Part shown: in pieces, positions 18,468 through 26,304 of the stretch
Layout: the number at the start of each line of letters is the position of its first letter
Position numbering within the stretch: position 1 is the stretch's first letter
From: Chryseobacterium sp.
GTDB taxonomy: Bacteria; Bacteroidota; Bacteroidia; Flavobacteriales; Weeksellaceae
NCBI RefSeq assembly: GCF_019236175.1
Contig: NZ_JAFAJM010000019.1
Location: 248,001-312,000, forward strand
DNA: 64,000 nt
Direction of reading: 5' to 3'
Program-made: the position numbers and the translations under genes
Notes under the pieces: generated by a model
Told to the model about the DNA's origin: nothing
Databases searched by the model: none
Seen by the model: only the letters and a program-made list of their open reading frames with translations

Positions 18468-18498
18468 TTTACTATAAATAAAGGAATCCATATCTTTG
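18468..18498 (+). promoter_or_regulatory. dinB promoter (Bacteroidota type)
   Basis: TTTA at 18468-18471, a 19-nt spacer, then TATCTTTG at 18491-18498, a full match to TAnnTTTG. The ATG at 18503 is only 4 nt beyond, so the mRNA would be leaderless or start at an internal TTG/GTG. Confidence 0.6.
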
Positions 18499-18502
18499 TG
18501 AT

Positions 18503-19597
18503 ATGGATTTTTTGGTGCCTCTTCGTAAAATTATTCACGTAGACATGGACGCATTCTATGCTTCCGTGGAGCAGCATGATAATCCTTCGCTTAAAGGAAA
18601 GCCTATTGCAGTAGGAGGCCAACACCGTGGCGTGGTAGCAGCAGCCAGCTACGAAGCCAGAAAATTCGGAGTTCGTTCAGCGATGCCCAGTAAAACGGCC
18701 AAAGAGAGATGCCCTCATCTCATTTTCGTTCCGCCCCGCTTTGCCCGATATAAAGAAATCTCAAGAACAATACGGGAAATTTTCTATGAATACACCGATC
18801 TGGTGGAACCTCTGTCGCTGGATGAAGCTTATCTGGATGTCACCGAAAATAAAAAAGGGATGGATTCAGCCAATCTTATTGCCAAGGAAATACGCCAGAA
18901 GATATTTGAACAGACAGGATTAACTGCTTCTGCAGGGATTTCAGTCAATAAATTTCTCGCAAAAGTAGCCTCTGACATTAATAAACCCAATGGACAAAAA
19001 ACAATTCATCCGGATAAAGTGGAAAACTTCCTGGAAGAATTACCTGTTGAAAAATTTTATGGTGTCGGAAAAGTTACCGCCAACAAAATGTTCAGTTTAG
19101 GGATTTACAAGGGAAAAGATCTGAAGAAAAAGTCGCTGGAAGAACTGGTAAAATTTTTTGGAAAGTCTGGTAAGCACTATTACAATGTAGTACGCGGGAT
19201 CCATACTTCAGAAGTGAAGCCTCATCGCATCCAGAAAAGCGTAGCCGTAGAAAGAACTTTTTTTGAAGACCTTTTTGATGAGCAGCAGATCAATGAAAAA
19301 CTGGAAAGTCTCAGCCAGGAACTTCATCAGCGGCTACAGAAAAATAACATTCTTGGAAGAGCTTTAACCTTAAAAATAAAATATAAAGATTTCTCTCTTT
19401 TTACAAGAAGTATTACCAGAGAAGATTATTTCACCTCACCGGAACAGTATTTCAGTACAGGAAAAAAACTCTGGGAACTGCGCCCTTACGATAAAGCGGT
19501 CCGTTTATTGGGACTCTCTCTGTCTCATCTTAATACAGAAGAAAAAAAACAAATTTCCGTTCAACTAAAAATTCCGTTTGAAGAATTTGAAAATTAA
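18503..19597 (+). CDS. dinB: DNA polymerase IV (Y-family translesion polymerase)
   Basis: DinB copies damaged DNA. In its 364 residues it shows the first catalytic Asp motif KIIHVDMDAFYASVEQ (about residues 9-24), the steric and fingers region AVGGQHRGVVAAASYEARKFG, the SLDEAYLDVT motif carrying the second catalytic acidic pair (about 110-119), the HhH region YGVGKVTANKM and the little-finger domain to the end. The start is uncertain because a strong promoter ends 4 nt before the ATG. The TTG at 18512 or GTG at 18515 are alternatives, and all keep the catalytic Asp. Confidence 0.93.
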   Translation: MDFLVPLRKIIHVDMDAFYASVEQHDNPSLKGKPIAVGGQHRGVVAAASYEARKFGVRSAMPSKTAKERCPHLIFVPPRFARYKEISRTIREIFYEYTDLVEPLSLDEAYLDVTENKKGMDSANLIAKEIRQKIFEQTGLTASAGISVNKFLAKVASDINKPNGQKTIHPDKVENFLEELPVEKFYGVGKVTANKMFSLGIYKGKDLKKKSLEELVKFFGKSGKHYYNVVRGIHTSEVKPHRIQKSVAVERTFFEDLFDEQQINEKLESLSQELHQRLQKNNILGRALTLKIKYKDFSLFTRSITREDYFTSPEQYFSTGKKLWELRPYDKAVRLLGLSLSHLNTEEKKQISVQLKIPFEEFEN

Positions 19598-19644
19598 CAG
19601 GTCGTATTTTTTCACTATCTTGTATCCACCAAATCTTCAAATAT

Positions 19645-21117
19645 ATGAACCCAACAATGATTCAGTTTTTCCACTGGTACTCTGAAGGGGATGGGAAATT
19701 GTGGAAAGAGGCTGAAACGCAAGCCGCCTATCTGGCACAACTGGGCATCTCTTCCGTATGGTTTCCTCCTGCTTATAAAGGAACTAGTGGCGGATATTCC
19801 ATCGGATATGATTCTTATGATCTTTATGATCTTGGAGAATTTGATCAGAAAGGTACTATTCCCACAAAGTATGGCACTAAGGAAGAATATATCAAAGCCA
19901 TCAAAGCACTAAAAAAAGAGAATATAGAAACCATTGTGGATATTGTTCTGGGACATAAGGCCGGAGGTGATGAACTGGAAAAATTCAATGTAGTAAAAGT
20001 AGATGAAAACAACAGGGAAAAAGTAATTTCTGATGTCATCGAAATAGAATCTTATACCAAATTCACATTTCCCGGAAGGGGTAAAAAATATTCCGATTTT
20101 GAATGGAATTTCACCTGCTTCAGCGGAGTGGATTATGCTGAAGGCATGGAATCCCATATTTATAAAATACAGTCCGAATATGGCGATGACTGGGAAGAAA
20201 TGATTCATGATGAGAAAGGCAATTATGATTATCTGATGTATAATGATATTGAGCATCGGAATCCCTTTGTACGGGAAGAACTCAATACCTGGATAAAATG
20301 GTATTTTGATCAGACCGATTTTGACGGGGTACGACTGGATGCTCTCAAACATATTTCATTTGATTTTTATAAAGAATGGGTTACCCTCCTTCGCTCGAAT
20401 TCGGAGAAAAATATTTTTGCAGTAGGCGAATACTGGGCTCCGGGATACCTTCATCTTCTTCAGAAATATATCGACGTAACGGAAGGCTGTATGAGTCTCT
20501 TCGATAGTTCTTTACAAAATAATTTTCATAATGCTTCCAAAGAAGGAGCTTCCTATGATCTGAGAAGAATTTTTGATGATACATTAACCCAGGCTGATCC
20601 GCTACATTCGGTGAGTATCGTAGCCAATCATGACACCCAACCCCTACAGGATCTTGAAGCTCCCGTGGAGCCCTGGTTTAAGCCCATTGCTTATGCTCTG
20701 ATCCTTCTGAGGCAGGATGGCTACCCCTGTGTATTTTATCCTGATTTATACGGCGCTCACTATGTGGATAAAGACAAATCCGGAAATGATCAGGAAATAT
20801 TCATGCCTAAAATAGATGGTATTGAAGAACTTTTAAAAGCCAGGAAAGAGTATGCCTACGGAGAACAACGGGACTATTTTGAGGATGCGAACTGTCTTGG
20901 ATGGATCCGTGAAGGTGATGAGGAACATTCCGGATGTGCTGTTGTTCTCAGTAATAAAGATGCCTACAACAAACCTATGGAAATGGGAAAAAAGTATTCC
21001 GGAAAAAAATTCAAAGATGTCCTGAAAAGATCCGAAGAAAAAGTAACCATTGATGAAAACGGCTGGGGAGATTTTCCGGTTCCTGCAGGAAATGTCAGTG
21101 TATGGATTACTGAATAA
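19645..21117 (+). CDS. Alpha-amylase, cytoplasmic GH13 type
   Basis: A 490-residue glycoside hydrolase that should cleave alpha-1,4-glucan inside the cell, since no signal peptide precedes MNPTMIQFFHWYSEGDG. The (beta/alpha)8 motifs are in order: DIVLGHKAG (region I), GVRLDALKHI with nucleophile Asp about 232, GEYW with acid/base Glu about 262, and NHDTQ with Asp about 330. Domain B and a C-terminal beta domain complete it. Length and motifs fit the GH13_5 group that includes E. coli AmyA and Bacillus AmyS. It ends at a strong terminator, and no other starch genes are adjacent. Confidence 0.92.
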   Translation: MNPTMIQFFHWYSEGDGKLWKEAETQAAYLAQLGISSVWFPPAYKGTSGGYSIGYDSYDLYDLGEFDQKGTIPTKYGTKEEYIKAIKALKKENIETIVDIVLGHKAGGDELEKFNVVKVDENNREKVISDVIEIESYTKFTFPGRGKKYSDFEWNFTCFSGVDYAEGMESHIYKIQSEYGDDWEEMIHDEKGNYDYLMYNDIEHRNPFVREELNTWIKWYFDQTDFDGVRLDALKHISFDFYKEWVTLLRSNSEKNIFAVGEYWAPGYLHLLQKYIDVTEGCMSLFDSSLQNNFHNASKEGASYDLRRIFDDTLTQADPLHSVSIVANHDTQPLQDLEAPVEPWFKPIAYALILLRQDGYPCVFYPDLYGAHYVDKDKSGNDQEIFMPKIDGIEELLKARKEYAYGEQRDYFEDANCLGWIREGDEEHSGCAVVLSNKDAYNKPMEMGKKYSGKKFKDVLKRSEEKVTIDENGWGDFPVPAGNVSVWITE

Positions 21118-21121
21118 AATA

Positions 21122-21147
21122 AAAGCGTACATAATCATGTACGCTTT
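21122..21147. terminator. Bidirectional terminator
   Basis: A 10-bp stem (aaagcgtaca with tgtacgcttt), a 6-nt loop, then acttttttt on the plus strand. On the minus strand the tail is ttttattttatt, so it can also end the peptide transcripts arriving from 21.6 kb. Confidence 0.85.
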
Positions 21148-21168
21148 ACTTTTTTTATGATGCTCTTA

Positions 21169-21336
21169 CTAGCATTTAATGCCACGACAGCTCCATAAAT
21201 CGGCAGCCCATTCACAGCAATAGTTGTCTTCGTTATAAAAACAGCATATTCTGTCTCTGATGATGATTCCTCCTTTTAAGTGTTTAAGTTCCTGTCTGTT
21301 TACTTTTCTTGCGTTTTGAAGTTGTGTTGTTTTCAT
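21169..21336 (-). CDS. Cys-rich peptide precursor with double-glycine leader (copy 1)
   Basis: A short gene encoding 55 residues. The leader (about residues 1-23, MKTTQLQNARKVNRQELKHLKGG) has the amphipathic N-R-x-E-L-K-x-L-K-G-G pattern of double-glycine leaders cut by C39-type peptidases. The core of about 32 residues holds six Cys in the pattern CC-x7-CC-x8-C-x4-C. It has the same Cys spacing and near-identical leader as the gene at 21442-21606. It resembles the short 'bacteriocin-like' leader peptides common in Chryseobacterium. Activity is unknown. No maturation enzyme or C39 transporter lies in the window. Confidence 0.8.
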   Translation of the reverse strand: MKTTQLQNARKVNRQELKHLKGGIIIRDRICCFYNEDNYCCEWAADLWSCRGIKC

Positions 21337-21441
21337 AGTTATTTTATTCCTGATTAAATGTTAAATAGTAATTAAAAATAGCGTACTTCTTTAGAGACCG
21401 ATTTCCTGTGAATATATGCTCAACCCATTGAGTATATTGAT

Positions 21442-21606
21442 TTAACAATAAATATTCTGGCAGTATCTTATATCACGGACCCATTCACAACATTCATTGA
21501 ATATATTATAGCTGCAGCAGATTCTTTCTCCAGCAGCACCTGCCTTTAAAGTCTTAAGTTCCTGGCGGTTGATTTTCCGCACATTTTCATGAGTTTTGGT
21601 TTTCAT
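21442..21606 (-). CDS. Cys-rich peptide precursor with double-glycine-type leader (copy 2)
   Basis: A 54-residue paralogue of the neighbouring peptide. The leader MKTKTHENVRKINRQELKTLK ends in AG-AAG instead of GG, a permitted variant of the processing site. The core repeats the exact spacing CC-x7-CC-x8-C-x4-C, and ICC..YN.....CCEW is conserved between copies while the remaining residues differ. That is the pattern of a duplicated secreted peptide under diversification. Both copies begin from the same context (TAACTATGAAAAC). The gap to copy 1 is 105 bp. Confidence 0.8.
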   Translation of the reverse strand: MKTKTHENVRKINRQELKTLKAGAAGERICCSYNIFNECCEWVRDIRYCQNIYC

Positions 21607-21624
21607 AGTTAAATATTTTCGAAT

Positions 21625-21668
21625 TTGATATCCTAAATATAATCAAAAAATATCAATTATAATTGATA
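21625..21668. promoter_or_regulatory. Operator-like palindrome upstream of the peptide genes
   Basis: An 18-bp perfect palindrome TATCAATTATAATTGATA at 21651-21668 is preceded at 21625-21631 by TTGATAT, giving three TTGATA half-sites within 44 bp. This lies 19-62 bp upstream of peptide copy 2, where a regulator or promoter is expected. AT-richness lowers the significance. Confidence 0.4.
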
Positions 21669-21746
21669 ATTAACTAAAAAATAAAGAAATAAAACACTTA
21701 TTCCACAATGAAATTTAAACCTACAACCCGATTTATATATATTTTA

Positions 21747-23090
21747 TTAATCCTCTATTTTCTGAATTTTTAAAATTTCAGGCCGCGGTGACTGGTCGGA
21801 GATTTTTCCGGTCCTGGCAAATTCCGCCCAGAGCGCTCTTAATTTTTTACCATTCTCCTGAATAGTATGCCATGGAATATTTTTTAACATGGCAGAAGAT
21901 GCCCATGCTTTTTCATTTCCAAAGATCAGAGGAAGATCGATACAATGAGAGGCTCCGATAGGATTATCTTTTAATTGGGAATGAATTCTGAACAAATAAA
22001 TATTCCCTCCGCCTTTTGCATAATTTTCGGCAAATTTCCGGGCCGGCGCACCATAGATCGCGGCTGTTGTTTTTTCAACCGTTTTATCCAGAATCTTCAA
22101 TCCTAAGCCCTTGCCTAAATATTTATTTAAAGCTTCTGATGTCTTAAGATAAAAAGCCGTTTCATCATTATTGAACCCTATCAATACATCATATTTCTTT
22201 GCAAGAGCTCTCCATTTCTCATTGGATTCTTCTTCTTTACATAACGGGGGAAACCCGTACTGGATGCCAAAAGGCATTGCTGCCTTCAGCCCGTATTTTA
22301 TGACAGAGGGCACCAGTTTTCCATACTCATCCATCATTTTCAGAACATCTTTCTCTTCTTTCAGCACTTCAGTTTTTTTCAAAAACTCTGCAGACATTTT
22401 CTGTCTTTTATGACGTAATCCCAGCGGTGCACTCTGAATAATCACTCGTTGAAACAAGTCACCCACCCCTTCTGAAATCATGAGATGTGCAATCGCATCC
22501 CCGCCTGAAGACTGCCCCAAAAGGGTAATATTTTCGGGATTTCCACCAAAGTCTGCAATATAAGCTGTAACCCACTTCAGCGCTTCAATCATATCGAATA
22601 ACCCAAGGTTGGGCGGCCTTTTTTCATCACCTCCTAAAAAACCAAAGAGTCCCAGCCGGTAAGAAACCGTGACAATAATAATATTCTGCTCTCTTACCCA
22701 CTCAGCCGGATCTGCAGTAGGAAGATCTCCACATCCTATTTCATGGGACCCCCCATGAATCCAGACAATGACTGGTAATTTTTCATCTTCATTGTGGGTT
22801 TCAGGCCGGGTCACGGAAAGATACTGAGTAGATTCATCAGCTTGAAAGCTATCGACATCGGTAACTCCGATCATCTTTTCCACAAGCGGGCTTAATGCCT
22901 GTGGACAAACCGGAGTTTTATCCGGAAAAGTAATATCAGAAACAGAAGGCTCTGCCGGAACAGGTTTTTGAAATCTTTCAGAATGAGCATAGCGGATGCT
23001 CTTCGCTTTGATAACACCATTTTCCTTCAGGGCTATAATTCTTCCGAAACGGGTATTGAAGGTATAAGTATCTTTAGGTTGTGATTTCAT
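21747..23090 (-). CDS. Type-B carboxylesterase
   Basis: A 447-residue alpha/beta hydrolase of the carboxylesterase/pNB-esterase family. The oxyanion-hole motif is WIHGGSHEIGCGD (about residues 110-122), followed by the VSYRLGLFGFL segment and the nucleophile elbow GQSSGG with Ser about 194. The family norm is GESAGG, so the usual Glu before the Ser is Gln here. The catalytic His is likely in GASHCIDLPLIFGN near 380. No signal peptide, so cytoplasmic. Substrate unknown. The same-strand AraC gene ends 117 bp upstream of it. Confidence 0.88.
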   Translation of the reverse strand: MKSQPKDTYTFNTRFGRIIALKENGVIKAKSIRYAHSERFQKPVPAEPSVSDITFPDKTPVCPQALSPLVEKMIGVTDVDSFQADESTQYLSVTRPETHNEDEKLPVIVWIHGGSHEIGCGDLPTADPAEWVREQNIIIVTVSYRLGLFGFLGGDEKRPPNLGLFDMIEALKWVTAYIADFGGNPENITLLGQSSGGDAIAHLMISEGVGDLFQRVIIQSAPLGLRHKRQKMSAEFLKKTEVLKEEKDVLKMMDEYGKLVPSVIKYGLKAAMPFGIQYGFPPLCKEEESNEKWRALAKKYDVLIGFNNDETAFYLKTSEALNKYLGKGLGLKILDKTVEKTTAAIYGAPARKFAENYAKGGGNIYLFRIHSQLKDNPIGASHCIDLPLIFGNEKAWASSAMLKNIPWHTIQENGKKLRALWAEFARTGKISDQSPRPEILKIQKIED

Positions 23091-23207
23091 TGGTGGTGAC
23101 TACAAAACATTGTTCCTTAAAGGTAGCCTGTTTTTTGATACCAAGAAATAATTATCCACAAAATATCTATTGATCAGAATTCTGATTATCTATCGGTGTT
23201 AAATATC

Positions 23208-24110
23208 TCAATTCAGGATTTTATACTCGCTTGGAGAAATGCCGACTTTAGTTTTAAACAGTCTGGTAAAATGCTGTGGATACTTAAAACCAAGATCATA
23301 GGAAATCTCACTGATTGACTTTTGCTGATCCAGAATCTGTTCCTTTGCAATATCAATTAATTTATTGTGGATAAGTTCCTGTGGGGAAATTCCCAGTTCT
23401 TTTTTAATCAGGTCTCCGAAATAATTGGCGGAAAGATTCAATTTTTCGGCAAAGTAGTTAACCATCGGGAATCCGATATTCCTGGGATTTTCAGATTTTA
23501 AATAGTCATCGATAAGGCCTTCGAATTTACCGATCAGGCCCTGATTGATATGATCCCGGGTAATAAACTGGCGGTCGTAGAAACGCATACAATAATTTAA
23601 AAACAACTCAATATTGTTTACCACTAAGGACTTGCTGTGTTTATCAATCGGCTGCTCAAGTTCCAGTTTAATATTTTTAAAACATTCCAGCACAATTTCT
23701 CTTTCTTTTTCAGAAAGGTGTAATGCTTCATGTACATCATAGGAAAAGAAGGAATAGTCTTTTATATTTTTCCCCAGATTGGTTCCTTTCAGCAAATCAG
23801 GATGAAAAATCAATGCAAAACCTGCAGGCTGAACATATTTATCTTTATTATAAATTCCATAAGTCTGCCCCGGAGCTATAAAAACCAATGTTCCCTCCTG
23901 ATAGTCATAGCTGTGTTTACCATACAACATATCTCCGCACATCACATCCTTCAGAAAAACGGTATAGAACCCGAATTTTCTTTTATACTGGCAGATAGGA
24001 TCGGATTTGGAAAAGTCGATAATACTGACCAGGGGATGTAAAGTTTCATGATTGGCCATTTTATTATATTCCGACACCGTATTATAAATTTCAACCTTCT
24101 GATTTTCCAT
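23208..24110 (-). CDS. AraC-family transcriptional regulator
   Basis: A 300-residue regulator. The frame stays open to 24374, but the ATG at 24110 (MENQKVEIYNTVSEYNKMAN) is chosen because the upstream part overlaps the divergent cupin gene and has an unconvincing composition. The N-terminal half is cupin-like (EGTLVFIAPGQTYGIY), and the C-terminal 100 residues hold two helix-turn-helices (FAEKLNLSANYFGDLIKKELG and ISEISYDLGFKYPQHFTRLFK). It is divergent from the cupin and alcohol dehydrogenase genes across 130 bp and probably controls them. Confidence 0.9.
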   Translation of the reverse strand: MENQKVEIYNTVSEYNKMANHETLHPLVSIIDFSKSDPICQYKRKFGFYTVFLKDVMCGDMLYGKHSYDYQEGTLVFIAPGQTYGIYNKDKYVQPAGFALIFHPDLLKGTNLGKNIKDYSFFSYDVHEALHLSEKEREIVLECFKNIKLELEQPIDKHSKSLVVNNIELFLNYCMRFYDRQFITRDHINQGLIGKFEGLIDDYLKSENPRNIGFPMVNYFAEKLNLSANYFGDLIKKELGISPQELIHNKLIDIAKEQILDQQKSISEISYDLGFKYPQHFTRLFKTKVGISPSEYKILN

Positions 24111-24240
24111 GATGTACATATTATGAATAGTCAAAATTACCACTTTCCCGGAGAACATATATAAGGTCTGTAAAATTGGTAAGTAATTCGGTAATCTGTA
24201 TAAGCTTTGTTTGTCCGAAAGTTTCGAATTTTGTATCGTT

Positions 24241-24645
24241 ATGGAAACTTTTAATACCAGCATTTTTCCGAAAGGAGAAAAAGCACCTTCCGAATATTTT
24301 TTCGGAGGAACAGCTTGGGTACATCTTTTAAAACCCAATGAAGATGAACTGAACTGCCAGATTGGAAATGTCACTTTCGAACCCGGATGCAGAAATAACT
24401 GGCATTCTCACGGGGGTGGCCAGATTTTGATCGTTACTTCAGGAAAAGGCTTTTATCAGGAAAAAGGCAAACCTGCACAGGCTTTACACCCCGGAGACAT
24501 TGTGAATATTCTACCTAATATCATCCACTGGCACGGGGCAGCTCCGGACAGTGAGTTTACGCATATAGCCATCAATCCCAATACGCAGAATGGAATTGTG
24601 AATTGGCTGGATCCCGTAACAGATGAAGAATATCTGAATTTATAA
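24241..24645 (+). CDS. Small cupin-domain protein
   Basis: A 134-residue single cupin. The metal-binding motif GCRNNWHSHGGGQILIVTSGKG (about residues 50-71) has the His pair and a position usually held by Glu. The second motif PGDIVNILPNIIHWHGA carries another His. It resembles the cupins found with carboxymuconolactone decarboxylase-like genes and quinone or redox responses. The start is ATG 24241, since the 10 extra residues upstream look non-coding. It is 33 bp before the alcohol dehydrogenase gene and likely co-transcribed under the divergent AraC regulator. Confidence 0.87.
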   Translation: METFNTSIFPKGEKAPSEYFFGGTAWVHLLKPNEDELNCQIGNVTFEPGCRNNWHSHGGGQILIVTSGKGFYQEKGKPAQALHPGDIVNILPNIIHWHGAAPDSEFTHIAINPNTQNGIVNWLDPVTDEEYLNL

Positions 24646-24678
24646 AACGGAGCATATTAACTTAAATTAATTAATCAA

Positions 24679-25731
24679 ATGAGTACAACAACAGTAAAAG
24701 CTTATGGTGCAGCATCCACCACAGCAGATCTGAAAGAAATGAATATTGAAAGAAGGGAAATAACTTCTAAAGATGTAGAAATTGAAATCCTATATTGCGG
24801 AGTATGCCACTCTGATCTTCATACTGCAAGAAATGACTGGGGCGGAACCATCTACCCTGCTGTTCCGGGGCATGAAATCGTAGGAAGGATTACCCAAACC
24901 GGCAGTGAGGTGACTAAATTTAAAGTTGGTGATCTGGCAGGTGTCGGATGTATCGTAGATTCCTGCGGCCATTGTGATAGTTGTCAGCATGACCTGGAAC
25001 AATATTGCTTAAACGGATTTACAGGGACGTATAACGGACATGACAAACATTTGGGAGGTCATACATTCGGAGGATATTCTCAGAAAGTAGTGGTAGATGC
25101 TCATCATGTTTTAAAAGTGCCTGAAAATCTGGATCTGGCCGCTGTAGCACCTCTTCTGTGTGCAGGAATTACAACATGGTCTCCCCTGAGACACTGGAAG
25201 GTAGGCCCGGGCTCTAAAGTAGCTGTTGTAGGATTAGGAGGACTAGGTCATATGGCGATTAAGCTGGCTAAAGGATTAGGAGCAGAAGTGACTTTATTTT
25301 CCAGAACTCCCGGAAAAACTGAAGATGCTAAACAGCTGGGTGCAGATCATGTCATTATCTCTACGGATGAAGAGCAGATGAACTCGGTAAAAGGGAAATT
25401 TGATGTGATTATCGATACTGTTCCTTATGTACATGACGTCAACCCGTATGTTGCTACTTTACATATCAACGGAACTCATGTTCTTGTAGGATACCTGGGC
25501 GGTCTTGAGCCTATCCTCAATACCGTTCCTATGATTCTGGGAAGAAAATCTGTAGCCGGTTCTGTAATTGGTGGTATTGCAGAAACTCAGGAATTGCTTG
25601 ATTTCTGCGGCGAACACAATATTGTTTCTGAAATTGAACTGATCAAGATGCAGGAAATCAACGAAGCGTATGAAAGAATGTTGAAGAGTGATGTCAGATA
25701 CCGCTTTGTTATTGACATGCAGTCTTTATAA
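24679..25731 (+). CDS. NAD(P)-dependent zinc alcohol dehydrogenase (YahK/cinnamyl-type)
   Basis: A 350-residue medium-chain dehydrogenase that should interconvert aldehydes and alcohols. Catalytic zinc ligands lie in YCGVCHSDLH and PGHEIVG, the structural zinc Cys cluster in DSCGHCDSCQHDLEQYC, and the coenzyme fold GLGGLGHMAIKLAKGLG at about 180-196 followed by FSRTPGK, a position that favours NADP. It resembles broad-range aldehyde reductases such as YahK. It forms a unit with the cupin gene, suggesting aldehyde or electrophile detoxification. Confidence 0.92.
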   Translation: MSTTTVKAYGAASTTADLKEMNIERREITSKDVEIEILYCGVCHSDLHTARNDWGGTIYPAVPGHEIVGRITQTGSEVTKFKVGDLAGVGCIVDSCGHCDSCQHDLEQYCLNGFTGTYNGHDKHLGGHTFGGYSQKVVVDAHHVLKVPENLDLAAVAPLLCAGITTWSPLRHWKVGPGSKVAVVGLGGLGHMAIKLAKGLGAEVTLFSRTPGKTEDAKQLGADHVIISTDEEQMNSVKGKFDVIIDTVPYVHDVNPYVATLHINGTHVLVGYLGGLEPILNTVPMILGRKSVAGSVIGGIAETQELLDFCGEHNIVSEIELIKMQEINEAYERMLKSDVRYRFVIDMQSL

Positions 25732-25755
25732 TTTTTTTATTTTCCAAATAAGATA

Positions 25756-25786
25756 AGCAGACTCTTCCAAGGGTCTGTCTTTTTTT
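25756..25786 (+). terminator. Terminator after the alcohol dehydrogenase
   Basis: The imperfect stem cagac-t-ctt / aag-g-gtctg is followed by tcttttttt. Confidence 0.75.
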
Positions 25787-25822
25787 GTTTTGAACGGGCT
25801 AAATCCTTATTCTATTGTTTTT

Positions 25823-26221
25823 TTATTGTATAACATTTTTTACAGTATAGGTATTTTTACATGGTATATTATGCCTTTCCATATCCTGAAATGCCCATTC
25901 GGCCATCGCATCAATCACAGCGCCAAGCTCCTGCCCTGCTTCACTCAGTTGATACGTAACATGCGGCGGAACTACAGGTTTTGCAGTTCTTATGATCAGG
26001 TTGTCCGCTTCCAGTTGTTTCAAATGCTGGATCAGCATTTTTTCGGTTACCGCAGGAATTGCTCTTTTCAGCTCACTGTACCTTTTCTCACCGGTGGCAA
26101 GGTTAAAAAGAATAATAGGTTTCCAGAAACCGCCAATTCTTTCCATCACGTACATTACAGGACAGTCCTGTACCACTTTTTTATTTTCCTGAATGGTTGA
26201 ACTTTCTTTAATTGCTGTCAT
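25823..26221 (-). CDS. HxlR-family transcriptional regulator
   Basis: A 132-residue winged-helix protein of the HxlR type: CPVMYVMERIGGFWKPIILFNLATG (about residues 20-44), then RYSELKRAIPAVTEKMLIQHLKQLE, and the wing VPPHVTYQLSEAGQELGAVIDAM. The Cys near residue 20 is at the position used for redox or quinone sensing in YodB/QsrR-type members. It is divergent from the NmrA-type gene, with two tandem TACTT-N6-AAGTA dyads in between. This matches the arrangement of E. coli qorR (ytfH) with qorB (ytfG). Confidence 0.92.
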   Translation of the reverse strand: MTAIKESSTIQENKKVVQDCPVMYVMERIGGFWKPIILFNLATGEKRYSELKRAIPAVTEKMLIQHLKQLEADNLIIRTAKPVVPPHVTYQLSEAGQELGAVIDAMAEWAFQDMERHNIPCKNTYTVKNVIQ

Positions 26222-26230
26222 AAATCTACA

Positions 26231-26260
26231 TACTTTAGGGTAAGTACTTGTATAAAAGTA
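26231..26260. promoter_or_regulatory. Tandem operators for the HxlR regulator
   Basis: Two dyads of the form TACTT-N6-AAGTA, at 26231-26246 and 26245-26260, share one overlapping edge. The motif matches the TACT...AGTA palindromes known for HxlR-type repressors. They lie 9-40 bp upstream of the hxlR-like start and 45-75 bp upstream of the NmrA-type start, so they could control both genes. Confidence 0.7.
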
Positions 26261-26304
26261 AGTACAAATATAACTTTGTTCTCAGAAATAAAAAAATATT
26301 TATT

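Noticed and set aside
24111..24374. Long N-terminal extension of the second AraC regulator
   Set aside because: It overlaps the divergent cupin gene, and its composition is unlike the family. The ATG at 24110 begins a normal regulator.
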